Below are positions 23,454 to 32,052 of a DNA stretch of 51,480 nucleotides, piece by piece (position 1 is the first letter of the stretch; every line of letters starts with the position of its first letter). Origin of the DNA: an uncultured Thomasclavelia sp. (lineage in GTDB: Bacteria > Bacillota_I > Bacilli_A > Erysipelotrichales > Coprobacillaceae); the NCBI GenBank assembly GCA_910588165.1, contig CAJUOR010000005.1, positions 1 through 51,480 of the forward strand. The letters run 5' to 3'. Below the pieces are notes generated by a model. The model ran no database searches and was not told the origin of the DNA. It saw only the letters and a program-made list of their open reading frames with translations. The position numbers and the translations under genes were made by a program.

Positions 23454-23888
23454 TTATAAATTGCATCCTAAACTGTCTTCAGGATTATAGAAACAATGTT
23501 GCTTAAAGCGTCCCGAAAAATCACCATACCAAAATGGCTGACAAGGGACAGTTGCACCGGGATTACGGTACCATAAGGCCCGATTAGCCGGTTCAGCTCG
23601 GTAGCCTTGAATGTTTTTTAAAGCCAATTCTCTTTCTTTACCTGTCGCAGAGCCTACAAAAAGCGGTGCACCGACACCTTCAAAGGCATTTTTTTGATAG
23701 ATAACTTCTCTGATTGTGGTGGTGTTACGGAAGACATCACAATTGGCAACGACACGGTTAATGACAACATTTCCTACTAGCAGCATGCCGAAATTACCCT
23801 CTCCAATAGCTTCGGCACGCATCAGTCGTCCTAATAAGTCAATATCTTTAGTTACATATTTACATCTTGATGAGATAACTTTCACCAT
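23454..23888 (-). CDS. cwlJ: Spore cortex-lytic cell wall hydrolase, CwlJ/SleB family
   Basis: 144 residues, Hydrolase_2 (PF07486) domain without signal peptide or peptidoglycan-binding domain, which is the CwlJ rather than SleB layout. LLGRLMRAEAIGEG holds the proposed catalytic Glu; GNVVINRV, the FEGVG segment and ALWYRNPGAT...PFWYG complete the domain. It degrades cortex peptidoglycan during germination (family knowledge). It is 16 bases upstream of gerQ in the same direction. GAAAGG lies only two bases before the ATG, so the exact start is uncertain. A CATATATA with a GCATAAT 13 bases upstream resembles a mother-cell sigma-E type promoter. Confidence 0.88.
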   Translation of the reverse strand: MVKVISSRCKYVTKDIDLLGRLMRAEAIGEGNFGMLLVGNVVINRVVANCDVFRNTTTIREVIYQKNAFEGVGAPLFVGSATGKERELALKNIQGYRAEPANRALWYRNPGATVPCQPFWYGDFSGRFKQHCFYNPEDSLGCNL

Positions 23889-24000
23889 CCTTTCACTGTT
23901 GTATATATATGTTTAAAATTACAAATTATGCTTATTCGAAAGATTCTTACAAGACAAATCAAGGAAAAACTAAATTTTTATAAAAAGTTAAAGAAAGCGT

Positions 24001-24050
24001 TTCAATTCACTTGGAAGTATGCTAAAATAAAATTATAAAAAGCGGTTACA
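24001..24050 (+). promoter_or_regulatory. glgC promoter region with cre-like site
   Basis: Two overlapping sigma-A arrangements are visible: TTGGAA (24011-24016), 17 bases, TATAAA (24034-24039); and TTCAAT (24001-24006), 16 bases, TAAAAT (24023-24028). AAAAAGCGGTTACA at 24037-24050 fits a CcpA cre at 12 of 14 positions and overlaps the first -10 and the start region, a repressing position. Confidence 0.6.
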
Positions 24051-24079
24051 AAAAACGCTCAAGGAGGTAAAATTAAAGT

Positions 24080-25210
24080 ATGAAAAAAGAAATGGTTGCA
24101 ATGATTCTGGCTGGCGGACGCGGTACACGTTTGGAAGCTTTAACAGCCAAAGTAGCAAAACCAGCCGTATATTTTGGCGGCAAGTATCGTATTATTGATT
24201 TCCCACTTTCTAACTGTACAAATTCCAATATCGATATTGTCGGTGTGTTGACACAGTATGAATCAGTGTTGCTCGGAACTTATGTAGGTGCGGGAAGTAA
24301 ATGGGGCTTAGACGGAAGTAGCTCATTAGCGGCAATTCTTCCTGCACGTGAAAGAGGAGAAGTAGGGGCAACTTGGTATGCCGGTACTGCTGACGCTATT
24401 TATCAAAACATTAATTTCTTAGATACTTATGATCCTGATTATGTTTTAATCCTTTCAGGAGATCATATCTATAAGATGGATTATGATAAAATGCTACAAG
24501 CTCACAAAGACAGAAAAGCAGACTTAACAGTTGCGGTTTTAAATGTTTCTTTAGAAGAAGCCAGCCGTTTTGGTATTATGAATACTTATGAAGACGGAAC
24601 TATCTATGAATTTGAAGAAAAACCGGCTAAACCTAAATCAACATTAGCTTCAATGGGAATTTATATTTTCTCGTACAAAGCGCTTCGTAGCTACTTGATT
24701 GATGATGCGAAAGATGAAAACAGTAAACATGACTTTGGTATGAATATTATACCCGCAATGTTGAATGATGGTAAACGTTTATTTGCTTATGAATTTGAAG
24801 GTTACTGGAAAGATGTCGGAACAGTTGATAGTTTATGGCAAGCAAACATGGACTTATTAGATGATCAAAATGAGTTGGATCTATATAATTTGAAAAAAGA
24901 TTGGAAAATTTATACAGAAGATACATTCTCTCATCCGCAAATTATCGGTGAAGATGCAAGTATCAAAAATTCTATGTTGACACAAGGCTGTGTTATCAAC
25001 GGAGAAATCGAAGGTTCTGTATTGTTTGATAATGTTTTTGTCGGCAAGGGAGCTAAGGTTGTTGACTCTGTTTTAATGCCGGGTGTTCTTATTGAAGAAG
25101 GTGCTGAAATTTACAAAGCCATCGTTGACGAAAACTGTGTTGTTCGCTCTGGAACAGAAATCAATAAGGAAGCTAGTAAAGTTGTGTTAATTAGCGACAA
25201 TAATAGATAA
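24080..25210 (+). CDS. glgC: Glucose-1-phosphate adenylyltransferase
   Basis: 376 residues. An N-terminal nucleotidyltransferase domain (LAGGRGTRLEALT, the RIIDFPLSNC box and the LSGDHIYKMDY box) and a C-terminal left-handed beta-helix of hexapeptide repeats. It makes ADP-glucose from glucose 1-phosphate and ATP, the committed step of glycogen synthesis. AAGGAGG lies upstream. It is first in the glgC-glgD-glgA operon with a 15-base gap to glgD. Confidence 0.96.
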   Translation: MKKEMVAMILAGGRGTRLEALTAKVAKPAVYFGGKYRIIDFPLSNCTNSNIDIVGVLTQYESVLLGTYVGAGSKWGLDGSSSLAAILPARERGEVGATWYAGTADAIYQNINFLDTYDPDYVLILSGDHIYKMDYDKMLQAHKDRKADLTVAVLNVSLEEASRFGIMNTYEDGTIYEFEEKPAKPKSTLASMGIYIFSYKALRSYLIDDAKDENSKHDFGMNIIPAMLNDGKRLFAYEFEGYWKDVGTVDSLWQANMDLLDDQNELDLYNLKKDWKIYTEDTFSHPQIIGEDASIKNSMLTQGCVINGEIEGSVLFDNVFVGKGAKVVDSVLMPGVLIEEGAEIYKAIVDENCVVRSGTEINKEASKVVLISDNNR

Positions 25211-25225
25211 GGAGAGGATTTTACA

Positions 25226-26335
25226 ATGGCAAAGACAATCGGACTTGTAAACTTACATTCAGAAGTTTCTTATAAAGGATTAACAGAAAACAGACCGGTA
25301 GCATCAGTTAGCTACTTGGGTCGTTATGGCATTATTGACTTTGTATTATCAAATATGTCAAATTCAAATCTTGATGCTGTAGGTATCTTGATTCAAAGTA
25401 ACCCTAGATCTTTATTCAAACATTTAGGGACAGGTAATGAATGGAACTTCAACCTTAAAAAAGGCGGTATTTCATTACTTTATAATGAACAATATGCGAA
25501 TAATTTAAAATATAACCACGACATCAACAATTTAGTTGAAAATATTGCATTTATCAGAGATAACGCACCTGATTATGTTGTGATTGCTCCGGCTCATATT
25601 ATCACGACAATGGATTATGAAGAAGTCGTTGATGCTCATATTGAAAGCGGGGCTGAAATCACCGTTGTATATCAACATATCAACAATGCAGATGAATCTT
25701 TCATCGGTAGTGATTATTTAAAATTGAGTGGCAATAAAGTTGATGAAATTAAAGTGAATAAAGGAAATAAAAAGGAAAGAGATATTTCTTTAGAAACTTA
25801 TGTTATCAACGCTTCTGTTTTATTTGAGTTGATTGATTATGCAACACATTTAAGTTCATTCTACGGCTTAAGAGATACATTATCTTATTTAGCTGATGAA
25901 AGAACAATCAATGCTTATGAATACAAAGGTTATGTTCGTTGCATTGATTCTATGGAACACTATTTAGAATATTCATTGGAAATGTTAGACTTAGATGTTT
26001 CAACCCAAGTATTCAAAAGCAATTGGCCTATTTATACACGTACAAATGATACACCTCCTACAAAATATAAGAAACACGCTCGTGTTACTAAATCCTTTGT
26101 GGCAAACGGTGCCATCATTGATGGTAAAGTTGAAGGCAGTATTATCGGACGTGGCGTAGAAATCGGAAAAGGAGCAGTTATTAAAAACAGTATTATCTTC
26201 TCAGGTTCAAAAATTGCCGAAGGTGCGGTATTAGAAAATGTCATTGTTGATAAAAGAGTCAGTGTTGAAAAAGTAACAGAATTAACCGGAACTAAAACAA
26301 ACCCACTTTATATTAAAGAAGGGGACGTTATTTAA
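25226..26335 (+). CDS. glgD: GlgD, non-catalytic partner of glucose-1-phosphate adenylyltransferase
   Basis: 369 residues, paralogue of GlgC. The catalytic GGxGTRL loop is missing (the N-terminus reads GLVNLHSEVSYKGLTENRP) and the GDH motif is altered to PAHIITTMDYE, typical of GlgD. The hexapeptide beta-helix is kept. In Firmicutes GlgD forms a heterotetramer with GlgC and alters its kinetics (family knowledge). GGAGAGG lies upstream. The TAA overlaps the glgA ATG by one base. Confidence 0.95.
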   Translation: MAKTIGLVNLHSEVSYKGLTENRPVASVSYLGRYGIIDFVLSNMSNSNLDAVGILIQSNPRSLFKHLGTGNEWNFNLKKGGISLLYNEQYANNLKYNHDINNLVENIAFIRDNAPDYVVIAPAHIITTMDYEEVVDAHIESGAEITVVYQHINNADESFIGSDYLKLSGNKVDEIKVNKGNKKERDISLETYVINASVLFELIDYATHLSSFYGLRDTLSYLADERTINAYEYKGYVRCIDSMEHYLEYSLEMLDLDVSTQVFKSNWPIYTRTNDTPPTKYKKHARVTKSFVANGAIIDGKVEGSIIGRGVEIGKGAVIKNSIIFSGSKIAEGAVLENVIVDKRVSVEKVTELTGTKTNPLYIKEGDVI

Positions 26336-27765
26336 TGAAAATTTTATTTGTCGGCAGTGAGTGTGCGCCTTTCATTAAATCTGGCGGGTTGGCTGATGTT
26401 TTAGGTTCTTTACCTAAAGCTTTGGTTCAACAAGGTGTGGAGTGTAGTGTTGTCCTTCCAAAGTATCGTGATATGAAATTTGCGGATACATTGGAATTTG
26501 TCACAAGCTACTACATCTGGGTTTCTTGGCGTCGTGAATACTGCGGTATTTTCAAAACAGTTTTAGACGGTGTTACTTTCTACTTTATTGATAATGAACA
26601 TTATTTCGGTCGTCCCGGCTTATATAGTTATGATGATGATAACGAACGCTTCGCTTATTTTGATTTTGCGGTTTTAGAAATGATGAGTCATTTAGATATT
26701 AAACCGGATATTTTAAGTTTACATGATTGGCAAGCAGCCATGATTGCTCCTTTATATAAAGAAAGATACGGCTATTATGAATTCTATCGTAATATTAAAA
26801 TTACCTTTACAATTCATAACATCGCTTACCAAGGTAAAGCCGATCCTCGTTTAATCAATGATTTATACGCTCTAGGCGATCATCTATATTACAATGGTAA
26901 CTTAAGAAATGACAATTGTTTCAATATGATGAAATCAGCTATTCTTTACAGCGATTTGGTGACAACCGTATCTCCAACTTATGCCAATGAAATCTTGACA
27001 GATGAATACGGAGAAGGGTTGCAAGCTATCTTGAATATGAAAAGGGACCGTTTAATCGGTATCTTAAACGGTATTGACTACGATACTAATAACCCGGAAA
27101 CTGATCCAAACATTTTATATCATTTCAATATCGATAATTGGAAAGAGGAAAAAGTAAAGAATAAATTAGCTTTACAGCGTGAATTAGGATTACCTGAAAA
27201 TCCGGATATTCCTTTGATTGGTATTGTTACACGTTTGACTTGGCAAAAAGGCTTAGATTTGATTTTTGATAAAATCGAAGAATTGTTGAACCGTGATGTT
27301 CAGATTGTATTATTGGGTTCAGGCGATCGACACTACGAGGAAGGGTTATCTTATTGGGCAGGGGTTTATCCTGAAAAGTTCTCATGTAACTTGAAATACG
27401 ATTTCCCATTATCATGTCGTATTTATGCTTCTTGTGATATGTTCTTAATGCCTTCATTATTTGAACCATGCGGATTGTCGCAAATGATGTCACTACGCTA
27501 TGGTACAATTCCAATCGTTCGTGAAACCGGCGGTTTAAAAGATAGTGTTACCCCTTATAACGAATACAATATGACAGGTACCGGTTTTAGCTTTGCCCAC
27601 TATAATTCTGATGAAATGATGAGTGTGATTGATTATGCGACACATATTTATCACGATAAAGCTCATTGGAATCACATTGTCGCTTCGGCAATGTCTGAAA
27701 AATTAGATTGGGAAGCAAGCGGAAAACAGTATATTGAAGCATTTGAATCTTTATTAAACGAATAG
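26335..27765 (+). CDS. glgA: Glycogen synthase
   Basis: A 476-residue GT5 glycosyltransferase adding glucose from ADP-glucose to alpha-1,4-glucan. K15-S-G-G-L-A-D is the ADP-glucose loop. HDWQAA, FTIHNIAYQG, RLTWQKGLD and the C-terminal PSLFEPCGLSQMMSLRYGTIPIVRETGGL are all family marks. It is coupled to glgD by TAATG. Branching enzyme and phosphorylase genes are not in the window. Confidence 0.97.
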   Translation: MKILFVGSECAPFIKSGGLADVLGSLPKALVQQGVECSVVLPKYRDMKFADTLEFVTSYYIWVSWRREYCGIFKTVLDGVTFYFIDNEHYFGRPGLYSYDDDNERFAYFDFAVLEMMSHLDIKPDILSLHDWQAAMIAPLYKERYGYYEFYRNIKITFTIHNIAYQGKADPRLINDLYALGDHLYYNGNLRNDNCFNMMKSAILYSDLVTTVSPTYANEILTDEYGEGLQAILNMKRDRLIGILNGIDYDTNNPETDPNILYHFNIDNWKEEKVKNKLALQRELGLPENPDIPLIGIVTRLTWQKGLDLIFDKIEELLNRDVQIVLLGSGDRHYEEGLSYWAGVYPEKFSCNLKYDFPLSCRIYASCDMFLMPSLFEPCGLSQMMSLRYGTIPIVRETGGLKDSVTPYNEYNMTGTGFSFAHYNSDEMMSVIDYATHIYHDKAHWNHIVASAMSEKLDWEASGKQYIEAFESLLNE

Positions 27766-27789
27766 TCAGGAGAAATCCTGACTTTTTTT
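27765..27789 (+). terminator. Terminator of the glg operon
   Basis: GTCAGGA-GAAA-TCCTGAC, 7 bp with a tetraloop, followed by TTTTTTT. The first G is the last base of the glgA TAG stop. Confidence 0.93.
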
Positions 27790-27791
27790 AG

Positions 27792-27820
27792 TTGCAAACA
27801 CAAGGATAATCGTATAAAAT
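27792..27820 (+). promoter_or_regulatory. Promoter of the small lipoprotein gene
   Basis: TTGCAA (27792-27797), a 17-base spacer and TAAAAT (27815-27820), directly after the glg terminator. Confidence 0.65.
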
Positions 27821-27844
27821 AAGAGTGTGCAAAGGAGAATAAGT

Positions 27845-28369
27845 ATGAAGCGATATTTTATTGTGTTTTGCTTAGCTTTAATACTAAGTGCCTGTGGTTC
27901 TAGAGCGCATACTTTTAATTTGGAAAAAGAGGGTGTCGCCTATAATTATGGGGAACAGGTTTTCTTCTATCATCCACGGGATTGGGAAGTTTCGGTGGAT
28001 ACAATTAAGTTGTCGTTGGATATTGTCAATCCGGATGCCAAAGAGGGACTATATTTTGATACATTTGAAATTAACTCCAGTAACTCAAAGGAAGAACTAC
28101 TAAACCTTTATTTGACCAAGCTCAAAAATCTTGGGATAGAGGTGCAAAAAAGTAAGAAAACACAACTTGAAGGCGCACAGAGGTGTACTTTGATTGAGGG
28201 GTACAGTGTATCGGATAGTATTTATTTTAAAGAAGTAGTTGTATTTATTGATGGCAAACAATATGTATATTCCTATATTGCCGACAAAGATGTATATGAG
28301 AAAAATGTTGACAACATGACTGCTTATTTAATGACGCTAGTTGTTAATGACAGTCAAAAAGCAGTATAA
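27845..28369 (+). CDS. Putative lipoprotein of unknown function
   Basis: 174 residues. The ATG at 27845 is chosen because AAGGAG lies seven bases before it. It gives a clean signal peptide (MKRYFIVFCLALILSAC) with lipobox LSAC and lipidated Cys17. The mature 157 residues look like a compact alpha/beta extracytoplasmic domain (FYHPRDWEVSVDTIK....LNLYLTKLKNLGIE) comparable in style to PsbP/DUF-type lipoproteins, but no family can be named. Monocistronic, between glgA and the cysS T-box. Confidence 0.75.
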   Translation: MKRYFIVFCLALILSACGSRAHTFNLEKEGVAYNYGEQVFFYHPRDWEVSVDTIKLSLDIVNPDAKEGLYFDTFEINSSNSKEELLNLYLTKLKNLGIEVQKSKKTQLEGAQRCTLIEGYSVSDSIYFKEVVVFIDGKQYVYSYIADKDVYEKNVDNMTAYLMTLVVNDSQKAV

Positions 28370-28404
28370 ACAATTAAATGTGTAAAATTATAAGTGAGAA
28401 GAGT

Positions 28405-28580
28405 AAAATAAAAAGCAGTTAAGAGAAAATCGGTTTGGTGCAACGATGGGTGTGGATTATTTGAAATGCCCTCACTTGAGTCTTTTAATCAAAGAACGTT
28501 TATTCACGTTACGAATCAAAGTGAGGCATCGCCTAAGTAAAGTGGAACCACGCTATTGCGTCTTTACGGGGGTGCCTTTT
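28405..28580 (+). ncRNA. T-box riboswitch controlling cysS
   Basis: The leader carries the T-box core AAGTGGAACCACGC at 28540-28553, which pairs with the acceptor end of uncharged tRNA in the antiterminator. A stem I region starts near 28415 with an AGAGAAAA S-turn-like stretch, and a TGC triplet at 28467-28469 is a fitting specifier for cysteine. The competing terminator is GGCATCGCC (28525-28533) with GGGGGTGCC (28568-28576), reinforced by GTAAAG/CTTTAC, then TTTT. Low charged tRNA-Cys should permit read-through into cysS. Confidence 0.92.
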
Positions 28581-28606
28581 CTATTTCAAAAAGGAGGAAA
28601 TGTGAA

Positions 28607-29947
28607 ATGAAATTGTTTAATACAATGACCAATACGAAAGAGGAATTTAGACCAATTCAAGAGGGGAAAGTCAGTATGTATGTCTGTGGACCGACGGTTT
28701 ACAACCATAGTCATATCGGTAACACAAGACCTATGATTGTTTTTGATGTGTTAAGACGTCTGTTTGAATTTAGAGGATATGAGGTAAGCTATGCGTCTAA
28801 CTTTACTGATGTGGACGATAAGATTATCAAAAGAGCTAAAGAAGAAAACGTATCTGAGAAAGAAATTACAGATCAATACATTAAAGCCTATGAAGATATT
28901 CGCACGGGGTTAAATTTAGAAAAACCAACCTATGCACCTCGAGTTACGGAAACAATGGACAAGATTATCAGCTTTATCGAAGCGTTAGTGGATAATGGTA
29001 GTGCCTATGAAGTCGATGGTGATGTCTATTTCCGTGTAAGCAAGATTGCCGATTACGGTTGTTTATCCGGCATTCGCATTGAAGATTTATTGGCAGGTGC
29101 CAGTGAACGAGTGGACGATATGGACAAAAAAGAATCTAGCCTTGATTTTGCTTTATGGAAAAAAACAGATGAAGGGATTCGTTGGGACAGTCCATGGTCT
29201 AAAGGCAGACCCGGTTGGCATACAGAATGTGTCGTGATGATTAATGATCGCTTTAATGATGGTAAGATTGATATTCATGGTGGAGGACATGATTTAAAAT
29301 TTCCACATCATGAAAATGAGATTGCTCAATCAGAAGCCTTCCATCATCACAAGATTGCAAATTATTGGATGCATAATCAAATGATTAATATCGACAATGA
29401 AAAGATGTCTAAATCATTAGGTAATGTCAAATGGGCTAAAGACTTATTAGAAGAGTTAGGCGTTAATGTCTATAAGTGGTTGATGTTATCTACGCATTAT
29501 CGTAACCCTTTAAACTTTACAAATGAAGTTGTTGCCAACGTCAAAAAAGAAGTGGCAAAAGTTCAAAATGTGTTATCTCAAGCGTCTTTATATCTGCAAA
29601 CCCACAATGGACATTTAGATCAACCTTATGATGTATGTACACTAAATGCGGTAGCGGAGATTTTAGAAGATGATTTGAATACCTCAAATGCTCTAACTTC
29701 TATTTTGGATCAAGTTAAGCTCTTGAATAGTGCTTTGCGAAGTAAAGAAAAGCAGTTGGCATTAGTTGAAAATAATTATGCGACATTAGTCAAGATGACA
29801 GAACTATTAGGCTTCAAGTTTGATGTCAAAGTTTTAAATGAACAAGATATTGCCTTATATCAAACATGGGAAAACTATAAGCAAGAAAAGAATTTCCAAA
29901 AGGCAGATGAGCTACGTCAAACATTGATAGAAAGAGGCATCTTATAA
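28607..29947 (+). CDS. cysS: Cysteinyl-tRNA synthetase
   Basis: A 446-residue class I synthetase. C27-G-P-T holds a zinc ligand, HIGN at 36-39 is the HIGH motif, GGHDLKFPHHENE adds zinc ligands, and KMSKS is at 266-270. The ATG at 28607 with AAGGAGG upstream is chosen; an upstream in-frame start would lie inside the T-box terminator. The stop overlaps mrnC by one base. It begins the conserved cysS-mrnC-rlmB-sigH-rpmG-secE-nusG order. cysE, often upstream in Bacillus, is missing. Confidence 0.97.
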   Translation: MKLFNTMTNTKEEFRPIQEGKVSMYVCGPTVYNHSHIGNTRPMIVFDVLRRLFEFRGYEVSYASNFTDVDDKIIKRAKEENVSEKEITDQYIKAYEDIRTGLNLEKPTYAPRVTETMDKIISFIEALVDNGSAYEVDGDVYFRVSKIADYGCLSGIRIEDLLAGASERVDDMDKKESSLDFALWKKTDEGIRWDSPWSKGRPGWHTECVVMINDRFNDGKIDIHGGGHDLKFPHHENEIAQSEAFHHHKIANYWMHNQMINIDNEKMSKSLGNVKWAKDLLEELGVNVYKWLMLSTHYRNPLNFTNEVVANVKKEVAKVQNVLSQASLYLQTHNGHLDQPYDVCTLNAVAEILEDDLNTSNALTSILDQVKLLNSALRSKEKQLALVENNYATLVKMTELLGFKFDVKVLNEQDIALYQTWENYKQEKNFQKADELRQTLIERGIL

Positions 29948-30348
29948 TGCAACCTGAATTGATGAATGCTTTGGTGCTGGCTTATATCGGTGATGCTATT
30001 TTAGAAGTGAAGGTTCGTGATTATTTAGTATTAGATAAGCTAGTAGCTAAGCCCAATGATTTGCAAAAGCAAGCGGTGGCTTATGTTGGGGCTAAAGCTC
30101 AGGCAGCGTTTGTGAAATATGCGAAAGAAAAACAAATATTTAATGGAAAAGAGTTGGATTGGTATAGAAGAGGGCGCAATGCGAAAGGCAGAGCTCGAGT
30201 TAAAAACATGAGTATTCAAACCCATAATGAATCCACCGGATTTGAGGCTGTGATTGGAACTTTGCATTTGTTGCAAGAAGATGGACGTATCAATGAGCTG
30301 TTTAAATGTTATTGTGATTTTGTTGAAATGGAAAAGGAGGAGCTATGA
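29947..30348 (+). CDS. mrnC: Mini-ribonuclease III
   Basis: 133 residues, an RNase III catalytic domain without the double-stranded RNA-binding domain. AYIGDAILE supplies Asp16 and Glu20 of the metal site, and QKQAVAYVGAKAQ and RRGRNAK are typical. Mini-III trims 23S rRNA precursor ends (family knowledge). Coupled to cysS (TAATG) and to rlmB by a 4-base overlap. Confidence 0.95.
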   Translation: MQPELMNALVLAYIGDAILEVKVRDYLVLDKLVAKPNDLQKQAVAYVGAKAQAAFVKYAKEKQIFNGKELDWYRRGRNAKGRARVKNMSIQTHNESTGFEAVIGTLHLLQEDGRINELFKCYCDFVEMEKEEL

Positions 30349-31073
30349 AAAATTGGATCTATGGTAAAAATGCAGTTTATGAAGCCGTTAAAAAAAATGA
30401 TGAATTAGATGAAGTTGTGATGTTAGGTGAAAGCAAAGATCATCAGTTAGCTACTTTATGCAAAAAGAATAAAATCAAAGTCAGATATGAAAGTAAAGAT
30501 TTTTTCTACAAAAATGCTCCAAGTCGCAATCATCAAGGGTATCTTGCACTTAAGAAAAGTTACGATTATCTATCATTAGAAGAAATGATTGAACGCATTC
30601 CTCAAGGACAACAGCCTTTGTTGATTATGTTAGATGGACTAGAAGATCCACATAATTTAGGTGCTATTTTAAGAAGTGCCGATGCTGTTGGCGCCAATGG
30701 AATTATCATTGGTAAAAATCGCAGTGTTTCTTTAAATGCCACGGTTGCTAAGGTATCGACAGGAGCTATTGAATATATACCGGTGTGTCAAGTTACTAAT
30801 TTAGCTAGAACTTTAGATGAGCTAAAGCAACAAGGCTATTGGGTTGTCGGTACAGATATGCAAGATGCCGTTGATTATCGCAAGGTTGATTATAATATGC
30901 CAACTGTTTTAGTGATTGGGTCAGAGGGATTTGGTATTTCAAGACTTGTTTTGGAAAAGTGTGATTATAAAGTTTCTGTACCTATGGTAGGACACGTCAA
31001 TTCATTAAATGCTTCTGTGGCTTGTGCTGTTTTGCTGTATCAAATTTATAACAGCCGTTTTCCATTAAAATGA
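30345..31073 (+). CDS. rlmB: 23S rRNA (guanosine-2'-O-)-methyltransferase RlmB (TrmH/SpoU family)
   Basis: 242 residues. A small N-terminal L30e-like substrate-binding domain (to about 75) is followed by a SpoU knot domain with LDGLEDPHNLGAILRSADA, VIGSEGFGISRLV and SLNASVACAVLLYQ, the three knot motifs. It methylates 23S rRNA ribose (RlmB or a close paralogue). AAGGAGGAG lies upstream within mrnC. The stop overlaps the next ATG (ATGA). Confidence 0.94.
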   Translation: MKNWIYGKNAVYEAVKKNDELDEVVMLGESKDHQLATLCKKNKIKVRYESKDFFYKNAPSRNHQGYLALKKSYDYLSLEEMIERIPQGQQPLLIMLDGLEDPHNLGAILRSADAVGANGIIIGKNRSVSLNATVAKVSTGAIEYIPVCQVTNLARTLDELKQQGYWVVGTDMQDAVDYRKVDYNMPTVLVIGSEGFGISRLVLEKCDYKVSVPMVGHVNSLNASVACAVLLYQIYNSRFPLK

Positions 31074-31654
31074 AAGATAAACATATCAATGAATTGATTT
31101 ATCTCTATCATCAAGGTAATGAATGGGCATATGAGGAATTATTTTGTCATGCCAAGCGAATGATTTTTAAAATGGTTAACTTTCTTTTGACTCAAAGCCA
31201 TAATGAATGGCTGGAAAAAAGTGAGTGTGTTCAAATCGGATTGGTTACTTTTCAAAAGTCTTTAGATTATTATAGTGAAAGTAAAGAAGCAGCCTTTTCA
31301 ACTTATTTCTATACAATGCTAAAGTACAGTATATTGAATTATCGAACGCAAATCATGAAACAAAGACAGAAGGAAACAACTTTTGATTACTTGCGAGATT
31401 TTGAAGAGTATGATTTGCTTAATCATTATCAGGCATATGGTTATGACCCTAGAAAGATGCTACGGTATCACAATATTCTTGACGATTTGCAACAAATGGC
31501 TCAAGAAGTAACCGGCTTAGAACGACAAGTGATTTTATGTTTGTTGCAAGGTGAGGGGACCAAAGAAATGAGTCGGCACTTAGATATTGATAGGCGACAA
31601 ATCAATAATGCACTGTATAGAATTAGAAAAAAAATAAGAATTATTCATCAATAA
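31070..31654 (+). CDS. sigH: RNA polymerase sigma factor, SigH-like
   Basis: 194 residues, a short sigma-70 family member. Region 2 spans about residues 5-95 (INELIYLYHQGNEWAYEELF, CVQIGLVTFQKSLDYY, FSTYFYTMLKYSILNYRTQ). Region 4 has LERQVILCLLQGEGTKEMSRHLDIDRRQINNALYRIRKKI. Its position between rlmB and rpmG is that of sigH in Bacillus and clostridia, where SigH starts sporulation. The sequence is rather divergent, so orthology rests mainly on synteny. yacP, usually between rlmB and sigH, is absent. Confidence 0.8.
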   Translation: MKDKHINELIYLYHQGNEWAYEELFCHAKRMIFKMVNFLLTQSHNEWLEKSECVQIGLVTFQKSLDYYSESKEAAFSTYFYTMLKYSILNYRTQIMKQRQKETTFDYLRDFEEYDLLNHYQAYGYDPRKMLRYHNILDDLQQMAQEVTGLERQVILCLLQGEGTKEMSRHLDIDRRQINNALYRIRKKIRIIHQ

Positions 31655-31655
31655 T

Positions 31656-31684
31656 TTGACTATTAGGGTTTTCTATGGTAAATT
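31656..31684 (+). promoter_or_regulatory. Promoter of rpmG-secE-nusG
   Basis: TTGACT (31656-31661), a 17-base spacer and TAAATT (31679-31684), immediately after the sigH stop. Confidence 0.6.
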
Positions 31685-31704
31685 GTATTAGCGTAGGTGA
31701 TATT

Positions 31705-31854
31705 ATGAAAGAGAAAATCATTTTAGTTTGCACAGAGTGTCTATCCAGAAATTATTCTGTGGCAAAAAACAAACGTGTTAATACAGAGCGTTTGGAATTA
31801 AAAAAGTATTGTAAAAAATGTAATAAGCATACTTTGCATAAGGAAACAAAATAG
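31705..31854 (+). CDS. rpmG: Ribosomal protein L33
   Basis: 49 residues. CTEC and CKKC form the two zinc-binding pairs (C+ type L33), with the usual RNYSVAKNK and RLELKKYC segments. It is too short for the standard ORF cut-off. GTAGGTGAT lies upstream. Its TAG stop merges with the GGAGGG ribosome binding site of secE. Confidence 0.95.
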   Translation: MKEKIILVCTECLSRNYSVAKNKRVNTERLELKKYCKKCNKHTLHKETK

Positions 31855-31862
31855 GAGGGCTT

Positions 31863-32051
31863 ATGAAGATTAAAGAGTGGTTGAGTATTAAAGGAATTCG
31901 TTCTGAAATGAAGCATATCACATGGTTGACAAAAAAAGAACTCTTGAAAAATACAGGCATTGTTGTGGGGTTCTGTTTAGTGTTTGGTGCATACTTTTAT
32001 CTAAGCGATGCGATTATCGCGTTAATATTTAGAATGTTGAGGATTGGTTAA
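31863..32051 (+). CDS. secE: Preprotein translocase subunit SecE
   Basis: 62 residues with one C-terminal transmembrane helix at about 32-54 and the amphipathic segment EMKHITWLTKKELLKNT before it, the conserved SecE core. Part of the SecYEG channel. It sits in the invariant rpmG-secE-nusG order. Confidence 0.95.
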   Translation: MKIKEWLSIKGIRSEMKHITWLTKKELLKNTGIVVGFCLVFGAYFYLSDAIIALIFRMLRIG

Positions 32052-32052
32052 T

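Noticed and set aside
23993..24007. GAAAGCGTTTC before glgC as a second cre site
   Set aside because: The palindrome has a 3-base rather than 4-base centre and several mismatches to the cre consensus. The downstream AAAAAGCGGTTACA fits better.
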